Positions 28,039 to 37,723 of a stretch of 64,000 nucleotides of DNA are shown piece after piece. The notes below the pieces were generated by a model, which did not search any database, was not told the origin of the DNA, and was given only the letters and a program-made list of their open reading frames with translations. Source of the stretch: Candidatus Nitrotoga sp. MKT. GTDB lineage: Bacteria > Pseudomonadota > Gammaproteobacteria > Burkholderiales > Gallionellaceae. The DNA is taken from assembly GCA_003402345.1 (NCBI GenBank), contig QFXH01000006.1:62001-126000 (forward strand), in the 5' to 3' direction. Both the position numbers and the translations under genes were made by a program. Position 1 is the first letter of the stretch. Every line of letters starts with the position of its first letter.

Positions 28039-28719
28039 TTAGAACGGCAATACGGACATAAATACGCGACCCAGCATGCTCGTGACGACAGACATATCAA
28101 TATGATTAGCGCCCTTATACTCAATATGCGCATCTGCCACTTGTGTAGATTGCACGGTATTGGTACCAGAAATGGTGAACGGATTCACTACTCCAGAAAA
28201 ACGGATGAACTCATTAGCTTGATTAATCGCTACCTGTTTCTCACCGCTAACTAATAAATTGCCACTTGTTAACACTTCAACCACAGTCACGGTGACGGTG
28301 CCCGTAAAAGTATTGTCACCCGCATTATTGCTCTTGTTATTCAAACTACCGTTTGAGTTACCGGCAATGCCTATCCCATTTATCCTCGACGCACCGCCCG
28401 GAATTTGTGTAACGATCGGCGTTTCCACAGAAATACTTCCTTTGTGTTCCGCGCCGCTACTGGATTTCCCGGTAGCGGAAGTCGTTTCAGAAATGATAAT
28501 GGTAAGGATGTCGCCTACGTTGCGTGCGCGTTTGCCTTCATACAATGGCCGCTCGTTCTGTCCAGCTTGAAATATGGCGCCGTTATTGTTATTGGCACCT
28601 ATTGTCCTATCAGACGCACGTGCAGTCATAGGCTGATGGACGTTAGTCGAAGGGACTTGCGCGCAACCCACAAAAACCAACATCACGCTACCTATCATCC
28701 AGCTAAACAAGTTCAACAT
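28039..28719 (-). CDS. flgH: Flagellar L-ring lipoprotein FlgH
   Basis: Outer-membrane L-ring subunit. Start chosen at ATG 28719, with GGGA six bases upstream, giving 226 residues; the upstream GTG at 28731 has an SD too close to use. The lipobox is FVGC, giving an acylated Cys at about residue 19. Family motifs NDILTIIISETTSA (here VGDILTIIISETTSA) and the C-terminal VNPFTISGTNTVQSTQVADA are present. Confidence 0.96.
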   Translation of the reverse strand: MLNLFSWMIGSVMLVFVGCAQVPSTNVHQPMTARASDRTIGANNNNGAIFQAGQNERPLYEGKRARNVGDILTIIISETTSATGKSSSGAEHKGSISVETPIVTQIPGGASRINGIGIAGNSNGSLNNKSNNAGDNTFTGTVTVTVVEVLTSGNLLVSGEKQVAINQANEFIRFSGVVNPFTISGTNTVQSTQVADAHIEYKGANHIDMSVVTSMLGRVFMSVLPF

Positions 28720-28736
28720 TACGTATCCCACTCCAT

Positions 28737-29519
28737 TTACATCTGCGATAATTTTTGCAGCATCTGGTCTGAAACCGTGATTGCCTTGGAATTGATTTCA
28801 TAAGCACGCTGCGTCTGTATCATATTAACCAGCTCCTCAACGACGTTGACATTAGAAGTCTCCACATAGCCTTGAACCAATAGTCCGGCGCCATTAGTGC
28901 CCGGTACATTGGTGTTAGGCGTTCCAGACGATGCAGTTTCTACATATAAATTCTCGCCTTGGCTTTGCAGGCCAACCGGATTAATGAAAACAGCCAATTG
29001 CACGCTGCCGATCTGCACGGGTGCCGCCACTCCAGCCTGCGTCACCGACACCGTACCATCACGGCCTATGGTAACGCCGGTGGCATTGATTGGAATAGTC
29101 AAAGCCGGCTGCACCACAAAGCCGCTAGCAGTCACCAGCTGTCCCTGGCTATCTGTCTGAAATGATCCGCTGCGTGTGTAAGCCGTCGTACCATCCGGCA
29201 TTAACACCTGAAAAAATCCCGCACCCTGTATTGCTATATCAAACTGATTGCTGGTTTGCTGTAGATTGCCCTGAGTTTGAATACGCTCGGAGGCAGTAGG
29301 ACGCACGCCAGTACCAATCTGCAAACCAGATGGAATCTGGGTTTGTTGCGAAGATTGCGCACCAGGCTGGCGGACAGTTTGATACAGCAAATCCTCAAAT
29401 ACCGCTCGCGAACGCTTAAAACCAGTAGTGCTAACATTTGCAAGATTGTTAGCGATTACGTCCATCTGGGTTTGTTGCGATTCCAGTCCCGTTTTAGAAA
29501 TCCATAAAGAACGTATCAT
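28737..29519 (-). CDS. flgG: Flagellar distal rod protein FlgG
   Basis: Distal rod subunit. ATG 29519 gives [20 protein letters not shown], the canonical N-terminus, and a length of 260 residues, the common FlgG length; it has AAAGG nine bases upstream. The rod signature [18 protein letters not shown] and the C-terminal [20 protein letters not shown] are intact. Confidence 0.97.
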   Translation of the reverse strand: MIRSLWISKTGLESQQTQMDVIANNLANVSTTGFKRSRAVFEDLLYQTVRQPGAQSSQQTQIPSGLQIGTGVRPTASERIQTQGNLQQTSNQFDIAIQGAGFFQVLMPDGTTAYTRSGSFQTDSQGQLVTASGFVVQPALTIPINATGVTIGRDGTVSVTQAGVAAPVQIGSVQLAVFINPVGLQSQGENLYVETASSGTPNTNVPGTNGAGLLVQGYVETSNVNVVEELVNMIQTQRAYEINSKAITVSDQMLQKLSQM

Positions 29520-29568
29520 ACCCATCATCCTTTCAAAATTTATAAGAGCGCAATTAGCCGCGCCAAAA

Positions 29569-30312
29569 TCAAGCGTTCATATTTAGTAACTGGCTAGCCT
29601 GTCTGGCATTGTTGTCAGCGCTCTGCAACATCTTCATCTGCATATCAAACTGCCGCGCCAGCGAAATCATACTCACCATTGCTTCCACAGTATTCACATT
29701 GCTGCTTTCCAAATTACCGGGAGCCACCTTCACCGCTATATCAGCTGCAGCAGGCTTGCCATCCTTGGTGCGGAACATACCGTCATCACCGCGTACCATC
29801 TGCTCTTCTGCCGGATTCACCAGCTTGATCCGCCCAACCAAGACGACCTGATTAGGTGGCAATCCGGTAGGGACGGTTGATATAGTGCCGTCCTTTCCTA
29901 CAGTAACTTCGGTGTTTGGCGGAATGGTAATCAAACCGGTGTCACCGGCCACATTTAAGCCAGCACGGGTCTGTAGAATACCTTCGGGTGAAACCTGAAA
30001 ACTGCCATTACGGGTATATGCCTCACTGCCGTTTTCCATCTGTATGGCAATCCAACCGTCGCCTTGTACTGCCATGTCCAGATTCCGCCCGGTTGGCTGC
30101 ATTACCCCAGGTGTAAAATCGGCACCAGCCGTCGAATCCACCACAAAAGCGCGCGTCGGTAAACCTTCACCAACCAGCGGCACTGCCCGGAAAGCATTAA
30201 CGGCAGCGCGGTAACCTGGCGTGTTAACGTTGGATAAATTCTGTCCCACCGACGCCTGCTGTTGCAGTATGTGCGATGCTCCGCCCATGGCTGTGTAAAT
30301 AAGCCTGTCCAT
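29569..30312 (-). CDS. flgF: Flagellar proximal rod protein FlgF
   Basis: Rod component of 247 residues. It starts [20 protein letters not shown], carries [19 protein letters not shown], and ends with the axial-protein motif [20 protein letters not shown]. The SD AGGAGAGGAG is very strong. Confidence 0.96.
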   Translation of the reverse strand: MDRLIYTAMGGASHILQQQASVGQNLSNVNTPGYRAAVNAFRAVPLVGEGLPTRAFVVDSTAGADFTPGVMQPTGRNLDMAVQGDGWIAIQMENGSEAYTRNGSFQVSPEGILQTRAGLNVAGDTGLITIPPNTEVTVGKDGTISTVPTGLPPNQVVLVGRIKLVNPAEEQMVRGDDGMFRTKDGKPAAADIAVKVAPGNLESSNVNTVEAMVSMISLARQFDMQMKMLQSADNNARQASQLLNMNA

Positions 30313-30347
30313 ACTCCTCTCCTCAGTTAAACAACAGTCAGGTAACT

Positions 30348-31610
30348 TTAGCGCAAGTTGGTAATCGTTTGCAGCACTGAATCCTGCGTCTTGATGGTTT
30401 GTGCGTTAGCCTGATATACACGCTGCGCCACAATCATATTCACCAACTCAGCGGTCAAATCCACGTTGGAATCTTCCACAGCGCTTGATTGCACCACACC
30501 CAAACTTGAGCTACCCGGTGTACCTATCAATGGTGGGCCAGAGCTTGCGGAGGACATCCACTCATTGTTACCTAAAGGCTGCAAGCCCTGCGGATTGGCA
30601 AAATTAGCGAGTAAAATCTGTCCCAATGCCTTGGATTCCCCATTGGTATAACGGCCCACAACGGTCCCATCCGCGCTAGTACTAAACCCACTCAATTGAC
30701 CGGATGTATAACCATTTTGGGTCAGCTCATTCACTGCAAATGTCGCACCAAATTGCGTGGTCTTAACAAAATTGAACATCAAAGGCTGAGGTGTAGTCGA
30801 ACCTGTCCCGTAAACTATGCCGCCAGGTACAGGTACTAACCCTGTTACTGGGGTAATTAAGGTACCGGTTGCGTTAAAAGTTAAGGTAGGCGACGTTCCT
30901 AACAAGGTATTCGCTGCAGTCGCAGGTGTTCCGTCCAAGCCGAGATCATCCACGGTCATGTGGACATCCCAAGTGTTCACAGTTGCATTTTTAACAAAAT
31001 ATGTAGTCGCAATATGGCTATTACCCAAACTGTCATATAGCGTCAATGCGGTAGAGCTGGTGTATGAGGTTGAATCAGTTGGGCTAAAAACAGCCGTGGC
31101 AGGCACTGATTTACGGGAATCCAGGTTTATGCCAACTGAAGACGTGGAAGAAGGCTGGGGAGTAAGAGCCTGGGTAGAAATTTGCAATGGCGCTGAACTA
31201 CCCAGCGAAATGGTTCCTGTCACCGGATTAACCGCTAAACCAGTTAATTTATGACCCTGCGAGTTCACTATAAAACCATTTCTGTCCAATTGAAACTGGC
31301 CATTTCGGCTATAAGATGACACGCCATTGTTATCCATTTGATAAAACCCCTGGCCGCTAATCGCTATATCCAGAGGATTATTGGTTACACTGATATTTCC
31401 TTGCCCAAATTGCTGGGCCACAGTTGAAACTCTCGTGCCAATCCCCGCCGCTGAACCACCCGAGCCACCCAAAATATTGGCATACACATCCGCAAATTGC
31501 GCTTGTGATTGCTTAAAACCAACGGTACTCGCGTTAGCTACGTTATTACCAATTACATCCAGATTCTTGGCCGCAGCATTTAACCCGCTTAATCCTTGTT
31601 GAAATCCCAT
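30348..31610 (-). CDS. flgE: Flagellar hook protein FlgE
   Basis: Main hook subunit, 420 residues. N-motif GFQQGLSGLNAAAKNLDVIG with GNNVANASTVGFK; C-motif SNVDLTAELVNMIVAQRVYQ. The centre (about 140-330) is Ser/Thr/Gly-rich and variable, as usual. The SD AAGGGGAG precedes the ATG. Confidence 0.97.
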   Translation of the reverse strand: MGFQQGLSGLNAAAKNLDVIGNNVANASTVGFKQSQAQFADVYANILGGSGGSAAGIGTRVSTVAQQFGQGNISVTNNPLDIAISGQGFYQMDNNGVSSYSRNGQFQLDRNGFIVNSQGHKLTGLAVNPVTGTISLGSSAPLQISTQALTPQPSSTSSVGINLDSRKSVPATAVFSPTDSTSYTSSTALTLYDSLGNSHIATTYFVKNATVNTWDVHMTVDDLGLDGTPATAANTLLGTSPTLTFNATGTLITPVTGLVPVPGGIVYGTGSTTPQPLMFNFVKTTQFGATFAVNELTQNGYTSGQLSGFSTSADGTVVGRYTNGESKALGQILLANFANPQGLQPLGNNEWMSSASSGPPLIGTPGSSSLGVVQSSAVEDSNVDLTAELVNMIVAQRVYQANAQTIKTQDSVLQTITNLR

Positions 31611-31625
31611 GACACTCCCCTTAGG

Positions 31626-32309
31626 TTAGATAATTTGCTTTACCGCAGACATTGCAACGCTACCTGCCGACCCTACATCCAACGTAGCTCCATTTACTCC
31701 TGGGGTGACAGCGTTGACCATGCCAAATGTCAGTGCATTAGCTTCAACTTTATCGCCAGCCCGCAGTGCTTCCACCGAAAATTTGTAGGTTCCATTTATG
31801 GCAGGCGTACCCGCATCTGTCTGGCCATCCCATGCCAGCGCTGTCACACCCACCTTCTGCGGACCCATTTGCAATGTGCTTACAGTTTTACCCGCAGCGT
31901 CCTGTATCAGCACTTTTACGCTGTCCGCAGGCTGAGTCAGCTCTATCCCACCGATTGCCTTACCATCTTTCAGGGTAATCGCAGAGCCTGGAATCAAAAC
32001 CCCGTGCCCTATCATGCTGGTGGCCGATAAAGACTGTCCAATTGACATACTGTCACTTAACGCTTGCAAGGTAGCGTTAAGCTTATCAATACCGGTTACC
32101 GTACTAAGTTGCGCCATCTGCGAGGTCACCTGCGCGTTATCCATCGGATTCAGCGGATCCTGATTTTTCATTTGAGTAACGAGCAATTTCAAAAATCTAT
32201 CTTCCGTATTAGAGGCATTGGTTTCAGTTTTCGACGCAGAATTACTCTTGGCATTAAGCGAAGAAATAATTGCGGAAGCGGAACTGGTATCTTGGGTTGG
32301 GCTAATCAT
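31626..32309 (-). CDS. flgD: Flagellar hook-cap scaffold FlgD
   Basis: Caps the growing hook during assembly. In 227 residues it has the conserved FLKLLVTQMKNQDPLNPMDN and QMAQLSTVTGIDKLN, followed by a FlgD Ig-like / tudor part with the GTYKFSVEALRAGDKVEA segment. It is 14 bases downstream of flgC on the minus strand. Confidence 0.96.
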   Translation of the reverse strand: MISPTQDTSSASAIISSLNAKSNSASKTETNASNTEDRFLKLLVTQMKNQDPLNPMDNAQVTSQMAQLSTVTGIDKLNATLQALSDSMSIGQSLSATSMIGHGVLIPGSAITLKDGKAIGGIELTQPADSVKVLIQDAAGKTVSTLQMGPQKVGVTALAWDGQTDAGTPAINGTYKFSVEALRAGDKVEANALTFGMVNAVTPGVNGATLDVGSAGSVAMSAVKQII

Positions 32310-32323
32310 GGCTTATCCTTTCG

Positions 32324-32728
32324 TTACTGGCCTATGGACAGAGTCTTGAGCAACAAACTCTTGGAGGTATTCATCACCTCCACATTATTTTGGTAGGAAC
32401 GCGAAGACGAAATCATGTTCACCATCTCTTCCACCACATTGACATTGGGCAGCGTGACATAGCCCTTTTCATTGGCCATTGGATGCTTGGGGTCGTACAG
32501 CATTTTCATCGGTGAAGCATCTTCCACTACCCCCAACACTTTTACACCGGCTCCCCCGCCATCCCCCATCGGCGTAGCGCTAAACATCACCTGCTTGGCA
32601 CGATACGGCTGGCCATTTGCACTAGTCGTGCTGTCGGCGTTGGCCAGATTGCTTGCCACCACATTCAGGCGCTGCGATTGGGCTGTCATTGCAGAACCTG
32701 AGATATTAAAAATATTAAATAACGACAT
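32324..32728 (-). CDS. flgC: Flagellar proximal rod protein FlgC
   Basis: Rod subunit of 134 residues. N-motif [20 protein letters not shown] with [21 protein letters not shown]-motif [20 protein letters not shown]. Normal length. It follows flgB by five bases. Confidence 0.96.
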   Translation of the reverse strand: MSLFNIFNISGSAMTAQSQRLNVVASNLANADSTTSANGQPYRAKQVMFSATPMGDGGGAGVKVLGVVEDASPMKMLYDPKHPMANEKGYVTLPNVNVVEEMVNMISSSRSYQNNVEVMNTSKSLLLKTLSIGQ

Positions 32729-32733
32729 AATGG

Positions 32734-33138
32734 TTATCCTTGCAACGCGGTTAATACACTTTTTAGCTGGTTATCCAAAAATCTCAAACTGGCTTCATAG
32801 CGCAAGGCATTATCAGCAAACTGCGCACGCTCGACATCCATGTCCACCGTATTACCGTCCGCACTAGGCTGTACTACATTGCGGAACATTACCGGTGCAC
32901 CCAATACATTTTCACCCGTGCCACCGCTTAAGTGATGGGGCGCGCTCCCTGCCAACTGCAATTTCACCCCGCTACCTGACATTGCGCCTTGTAACGCCTT
33001 GGCAAAATCAATATCTTTCGCCTTGTAGTTGGGTGTGTCGACGTTAGCGATATTGGAAGCGATAAGCTCCTGACGCGCCGAGCGTAGGTTCAGCACGGTT
33101 CGATTAAACTGTAATGCGCTGTCAATTTTGCTGACCAT
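32734..33138 (-). CDS. flgB: Flagellar proximal rod protein FlgB
   Basis: First gene of the flgBCDEFGHIJKL run. ATG 33138 has GGAGG eight bases upstream and gives the standard [11 protein letters not shown] start with 134 residues; an in-frame extension to 33183 has no family support. Contains [20 protein letters not shown]. No flgA or flgM gene lies immediately upstream. I found no sigma-54 or sigma-28 promoter in 33139-33405 that I would defend. Confidence 0.96.
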   Translation of the reverse strand: MVSKIDSALQFNRTVLNLRSARQELIASNIANVDTPNYKAKDIDFAKALQGAMSGSGVKLQLAGSAPHHLSGGTGENVLGAPVMFRNVVQPSADGNTVDMDVERAQFADNALRYEASLRFLDNQLKSVLTALQG

Positions 33139-33429
33139 ACTGCTTACCTCCTTCATTACTTTTATACTTCTTCCATGACGCACATATTAATCACCCATGC
33201 GCTATGGCTATTGAACGAATAAGCCTAGAAAATCGTCTTAATTTCCACGTTATAAATGCAGAAAAAACGAAGCGCCCGAAAGCTGTCCACTAAAATAAAT
33301 AAACAAAACATGGGGTCAGACGGAAAATTGCAACCAAAATGTTATGAATAACAACAGCCACTTCAACTTATTCCCGATTTCAGTCAAACTGACAAACCTC
33401 ACCACATGCCACTTCAGGTTGAAAAAGAT

Positions 33430-33942
33430 ATGAACAAATTATTCATGGCATTGATTTTGTTATTAACGGGGTGCGTTGGAATTCCTGAAAATGTGAAACC
33501 CGTTGAAAATTTCAAGTTAGAGAACTATCTCGGCAAGTGGTATGAAATTGCGAGGCTGGATCATTCATTTGAACGGGGTTTATCTCGAGTAACAGCAAAT
33601 TACAATTTACGAGATGATGGCGGTTTACAAATAATAAATCGTGGTTATTCTGCAAAAGAAAATAAATGGAAAGAAGCCGAAGGGAAAGCCTATTTCGTAA
33701 GAGAGCCAGATCAGGGTTACTTGAAAGCTTCTTTCTTTGGCCCCTTCTATGGTTCTTATATCGTATTTGAACTTGACCATAAAAATTATCAATATTCACT
33801 TGTATCCGGCCCTGACAAATCTTATTTTTGGATTCTGGCAAGAACACCGCAACTAAATGACAATATAAAAAGTGCCCTCATAGAAAAAGCTGCGGCATTG
33901 GGGTTTGACACGAGCAAATTGATACATCCCAATAACGACTAA
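33430..33942 (+). CDS. blc: Outer-membrane lipocalin (Blc family)
   Basis: Lipid-binding lipoprotein of 170 residues from ATG 33430, the start that places the signal sequence correctly (MNKLFMALILLLTGC, lipobox LTGC). The lipocalin fold motifs are GKWYEIARLDHSFERGL and the C-terminal FWILARTPQL. The family usually binds fatty acids or lysophospholipids during envelope stress. No operon partner is evident. Confidence 0.93.
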   Translation: MNKLFMALILLLTGCVGIPENVKPVENFKLENYLGKWYEIARLDHSFERGLSRVTANYNLRDDGGLQIINRGYSAKENKWKEAEGKAYFVREPDQGYLKASFFGPFYGSYIVFELDHKNYQYSLVSGPDKSYFWILARTPQLNDNIKSALIEKAAALGFDTSKLIHPNND

Positions 33943-34059
33943 TCAGCCATTACGGAAAAAAGCGATGCCATAATTGCCCGCTGCATTTGTTATTAAACGG
34001 GTATAAAGTTTGATCACGGAGGTTTGCATCATGAAAGCGGCTAAATTGAGGAGTAGACA

Positions 34060-34929
34060 ATGATTAGACTGACTTATGCCAGCACCACAAACCAAGAATG
34101 GAGTCCAGAGGAGCTGTTAAGTCTGTTAAAGCAATCCCGGACAAATAACGGCGCTAAAAATATAACCGGAATTCTCCTCTATTCAAACGGAACTTTTTTT
34201 CAAGTTTTGGAGGGTGACGAAGCAACCGTTGAAGACTTGTATAAGACAATAGAAAAAGATCCGCGTCACAAAAACTGCACGCTCATTGAAAAACTCAATA
34301 TAACTGAACGGGCATTCCCATATTGGAGCATGGGCTTTGAAAAAATAACGCCCAAAGAATTAAGAAAAATGGAAGGTCTTAATAACTTCTTCGAACATGA
34401 TTTCACTCCTGCCGGTTTTGCTTCACATAAGAACATTATTGGTCCTTTATTGACCCACTTACGTAGCAAACTTGTAAAACAAGTGAGCACCGAAAGTCAT
34501 GAAGAACTTCCAACAGAGCATAATGATCCATTTATAAAATACTTACACCGTACTATACGGATAGGCGTTAAGTTTTTGTCCATATTAATGGTCGCTGTCA
34601 TCCTGTTGAGCATTGCTGATGTACTTTATGTTATCTGGGTAAAAATTAGTAACTCGCCGCATTTTCTGATGACCACAAATGACCTGCTGGAAACATTTGG
34701 GTCTTTTTTGGCCGTATTGATAGCTATCGAAATTTTCCTAAATATAACCATATACATCAGGAGTGATGTAATACCAGTCAAACTGGTTGTAGCCACTGCG
34801 TTGATGGCCATTTCGAGAAAAGTCATCGTTTTTGACTATAAACACTTGGCTCCCGAATATGTAAGTGCTTCAGCCTTGGTACTGATCGCCCTGGGTATCA
34901 CCTATGTGCTGGTTAAAAAAAGCGACTAG
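34060..34929 (+). CDS. BLUF photoreceptor fused to a PsiE-like membrane domain
   Basis: Predicted blue-light sensor, 289 residues. The N-terminal BLUF domain (1-97) has the flavin-site residues expected of active members: Y6 (RLTYAS), N34 (NITGILLY), Q48 (FFQVLEG) and W89/M91 (FPYWSMGFE). A linker of about 70 residues follows. The C-terminal part (about 165-287) has four predicted membrane helices (about 172-193, 210-232, 240-251 and 267-285) and the pattern ALMAISRKVIVFDYKHL with a final hydrophobic helix, which resembles the PsiE (phosphate-starvation-inducible E) family. The output is therefore membrane-bound rather than an enzyme. It is followed after 42 bases by an MFS gene on the same strand. 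BLUF assignment is firm; PsiE assignment is by pattern recognition. Confidence 0.85.
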   Translation: MIRLTYASTTNQEWSPEELLSLLKQSRTNNGAKNITGILLYSNGTFFQVLEGDEATVEDLYKTIEKDPRHKNCTLIEKLNITERAFPYWSMGFEKITPKELRKMEGLNNFFEHDFTPAGFASHKNIIGPLLTHLRSKLVKQVSTESHEELPTEHNDPFIKYLHRTIRIGVKFLSILMVAVILLSIADVLYVIWVKISNSPHFLMTTNDLLETFGSFLAVLIAIEIFLNITIYIRSDVIPVKLVVATALMAISRKVIVFDYKHLAPEYVSASALVLIALGITYVLVKKSD

Positions 34930-34971
34930 CACGTTACTGAAAAACGCTTATATATTTTCCCTAACCATGAA

Positions 34972-36171
34972 ATGAAAGTTGATCCAGCGGTCAAGAAATT
35001 GGGCTTGCACCCAGACGTACTCAAGCTGGGTCTGGTGAGCTTTTTAACTGACCTTAGCTCCGAGATGATTTTTTCCGTTTTCGCGATTTTCTTTACAACC
35101 ATCGCAGGGGCATCCGCCGCTTTGCTTGGCATGATCGAGGGACTTGCCGATTTGTCCGCATCCTCGTTGAATTACTTAGCTGGCTGGTTGTCCGATCGGA
35201 CCGGAAAACGCAAAATATTCGCTCTGGCCGGATATGGTTTTTCCGCGCTGGCTAAAATCATTCTGTTAATCACCAGTTCGGTCGTGGGACTCAGCATATT
35301 TCGTGTCATCGAGCGGCTGGGCAAGGGTTTCCGCGGGCCGCCACGGGATGCCTGGCTTTCGGCAGTATCCGACAAAAACACGAGGGGATATTCATTCGGA
35401 GTGCACAAGGCCCTCGACAAATCTGGAGCCATTCTTGGCCCACTTGTAGCGTACGCCCTGCTCTCGTGGCTTGGGGACGGCGCCTCGACGTTCCGGATCC
35501 TGTTCTGGGTCGCGCTCATTCCCGCCTTGCTCGGCATCGTGGTCTTAAGTCTCATCAAAGATCAACCAGGGGTTCAACACCCACGCGAGAACATGTTGGA
35601 AACATGGAAAATTCTCAGCCCAGAATTCAAACGCTATCTCGTCGCAGCAGGAATTTTTTCGCTGGCCTATTTCAGTTTCGGCTTTCTACTGTTGCGTGCA
35701 CACAGCGTCGGATTTTCAGTCAAGGACATCGTGTTGCTTTATGCCTTGTTCAATATTGCATTCGTTGTTGCATCACCGCTGATAGGCAAACTTGGCGATC
35801 ATTTTGGAAGGGCGCGGATAATTATGCTGGGCTACCTGATCTATCTGTTGATGAGCCTGGGCTTCGCATTCGCGACCACACAATGGCAAGTCATTGTCCT
35901 GTTCATCATCTATGGCGTGTTTTATGCGATCGACGAAGCCCAGAGCAAGGCATTTATCGCGGATATTGAATTGGAGCGGCGCGCATCTGCGATCGGCCTC
36001 TATAGTTTTGTGACTGGCCTGATCTACCTGCCTGCATCACTGATCGCTGGGGCGTTGTGGTTAATGCATCCGTCCAGCGCTTTCTTTGTGGCCGCATGTT
36101 TCGCTTTTACCGCACTGACAGTATTCGTATTCTTGCGGCCAGACCAAAAACACTGTTCTAACGCTTATTGA
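34972..36171 (+). CDS. MFS transporter
   Basis: Major facilitator protein of 399 residues with about 11-12 membrane helices. The loop 2-3 motif is present as GWLSDRTGKRK, and the segment VIERLGKGFRGPPRDAWLS is typical of a group of bacterial MFS proteins annotated only generically. Substrate unknown. It lies 42 bases downstream of the BLUF-PsiE gene with no obvious SD, so cotranscription is possible. It appears more GC-rich than its neighbours by eye. Confidence 0.88.
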   Translation: MKVDPAVKKLGLHPDVLKLGLVSFLTDLSSEMIFSVFAIFFTTIAGASAALLGMIEGLADLSASSLNYLAGWLSDRTGKRKIFALAGYGFSALAKIILLITSSVVGLSIFRVIERLGKGFRGPPRDAWLSAVSDKNTRGYSFGVHKALDKSGAILGPLVAYALLSWLGDGASTFRILFWVALIPALLGIVVLSLIKDQPGVQHPRENMLETWKILSPEFKRYLVAAGIFSLAYFSFGFLLLRAHSVGFSVKDIVLLYALFNIAFVVASPLIGKLGDHFGRARIIMLGYLIYLLMSLGFAFATTQWQVIVLFIIYGVFYAIDEAQSKAFIADIELERRASAIGLYSFVTGLIYLPASLIAGALWLMHPSSAFFVAACFAFTALTVFVFLRPDQKHCSNAY

Positions 36172-36293
36172 TCCGGCACAGTTTATCCAAGAAGCCGTTC
36201 GCATTAAGCTTGTCGAAATGTGAATGGCTTCTTATGCTTCGACAAGCTCAGCACGAACGGCAGTCAAATTCAATTCGTGCCGGATTAATAATA
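36168..36293. repeat. Nested palindromic element between convergent genes
   Basis: The outer arms (TTGATCCGGCAC near 36170; GTGCCGGATTAATAA ending near 36293) enclose an inner inverted repeat. This runs from GCCGTTCGCATTAAGCTTG on the left to its partner TTCGACAAGCTCAGCACGAA on the right, about 21 of 24 pairs. It sits between the MFS gene and ntrC, which converge on it, and may terminate both. The TTCGAC(A/G)AGCTCAG core also occurs at about 21048 and 22431. Confidence 0.7.
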
Positions 36294-36303
36294 TCGCGGC
36301 TAT

Positions 36304-37701
36304 TTATTGATCCAATCCCAATTCCTGAATCTTGCGTGTCATCGTATTGCGCCCCATACCCAAAAGTGCCGCAGCTTCTATGCGTTTACCATCAGTGTGT
36401 TTAAGCGCTTGGGTGATAAGTGTGCGTTCGAACTGCTGGTTTAAATTGTCTAGTATATTTTGATCGCCACGTTGCAATGCAAGCGTGACTTGAAGACCCA
36501 ATTCACAACGCCAATCGTTGGATGGAGTGTCAGTGACAGCGGACGCTTCTCGCCATTCAAGTGGCAGGTCGGCAATTTCTATCTGTTGTGATGGCGTCAT
36601 TACAGTGAGCCAATGACAAAGGTTTTCCAATTGCCGCACATTGCCGGGAAAATTCTGTGTCGCAAGATAATTCAGTGTGTCCTCGCTGAAAGTTTTTTGT
36701 TCAACAGAAAGTTCACCTGCTTTTTTATGCAAAAAATATTTCGCCAACAAGGGAATATCCTCACGCCGTTCACGTAGTGGGGGCAAACGCAGACGGATGA
36801 CGTTGAGACGATGAAATAAATCTTCACGAAATAAGCCTTCTTTTACCCGCTCATCCAGATTCTGGTGCGTGGCTGCAATAATGCGTACATTGGTTTTAAT
36901 CGGCTGGTGCCCTCCAACGCGATAATAATTTTTGTCCGACAGCACGCGCAATAAACGTGTTTGCAGCTCCGCCGGCATGTCGCCGATTTCGTCAAGAAAC
37001 AGTGTGCCCCCTTCGGCTTGCTCAAATCGGCCACGGCGGGTGGCAGCCGCGCCAGTAAACGCACCGCGCTCATGGCCAAACAACTCCGATTCGAGCAAAT
37101 CTTTTGGAATAGCCGCAGTGTTAATGGCGATGAAAGGTTCGTTGGCGCGCGGGCTATGGCGGTGCAGAGCTTGCGCTACCAGCTCCTTGCCGGTACCGGA
37201 TTCGCCGTTGATAATCACAGTTGCATGGGAGTGTGCGAGCCGTCCAATAGCACGGAACACTTCCTGCATCGCTGGTGCTTGTCCCAGGATATCAGGTGCA
37301 GTTGCGACTGATTGCTCTTCTATAGGTGCGTCAGCACGCAGGCTTTGTTCTAATGCGCGGCGGATTAGTGCGACAGCCTGGTCGACGTCAAACGGTTTGG
37401 GCAGATACTCAAATGCTCCGCCTTGAAATGCCGACACCGCACTTTCCAGATCAGAATAAGCAGTCATGATAATGACTGGCAAGCTCGGAATCCTTTCCCG
37501 TATTTTGTGCAAAAAATCCAGTCCAGAGCTGCCGGGCATACGGATATCACTAATGACAACTTGCGGCGTACTGTGCCGCAGCGCGGCTAAAGCTTCATCG
37601 GCCGAAGCGAAGCTTGTAAAGTTAATATCCGAACGTGTCAAAGCTTTTTCCAGCACCCAGCGTATGGAACGGTCATCATCAATGACCCAAACAGGTTTCA
37701 T
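36304..37701 (-). CDS. ntrC: Nitrogen regulatory response regulator NtrC
   Basis: Sigma-54 activator for nitrogen-limitation genes. From ATG 37701 the protein has 465 residues: receiver domain with D52 (VVISDIRMPGSSG), AAA+ domain with Walker A (GESGTGKE), the sigma-54-contact loop GAFTGA and Walker B (GTLFLDEIGD), and a C-terminal Fis-type helix-turn-helix (AAALLGMGRNTMTRKIQELG). It follows ntrB by 22 bases. The window contains two promoters with NtrC-like sites (near 43600 and 52350). Confidence 0.96.
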   Translation of the reverse strand: MKPVWVIDDDRSIRWVLEKALTRSDINFTSFASADEALAALRHSTPQVVISDIRMPGSSGLDFLHKIRERIPSLPVIIMTAYSDLESAVSAFQGGAFEYLPKPFDVDQAVALIRRALEQSLRADAPIEEQSVATAPDILGQAPAMQEVFRAIGRLAHSHATVIINGESGTGKELVAQALHRHSPRANEPFIAINTAAIPKDLLESELFGHERGAFTGAAATRRGRFEQAEGGTLFLDEIGDMPAELQTRLLRVLSDKNYYRVGGHQPIKTNVRIIAATHQNLDERVKEGLFREDLFHRLNVIRLRLPPLRERREDIPLLAKYFLHKKAGELSVEQKTFSEDTLNYLATQNFPGNVRQLENLCHWLTVMTPSQQIEIADLPLEWREASAVTDTPSNDWRCELGLQVTLALQRGDQNILDNLNQQFERTLITQALKHTDGKRIEAAALLGMGRNTMTRKIQELGLDQ

Positions 37702-37723
37702 ATTGGCTCCCATTTTGTTCACT

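Noticed and set aside
34004-34011. Exact TAAAGTTT upstream of the BLUF gene, tested as a sigma-28 -35
   Set aside because: The sequence 11 bases downstream (TTTGCATC) does not match GCCGATAA.
36168-36404. 78-codon ORF across the nested palindrome
   Set aside because: It is made of the inverted-repeat sequence and runs antisense into the ntrC 3' end.
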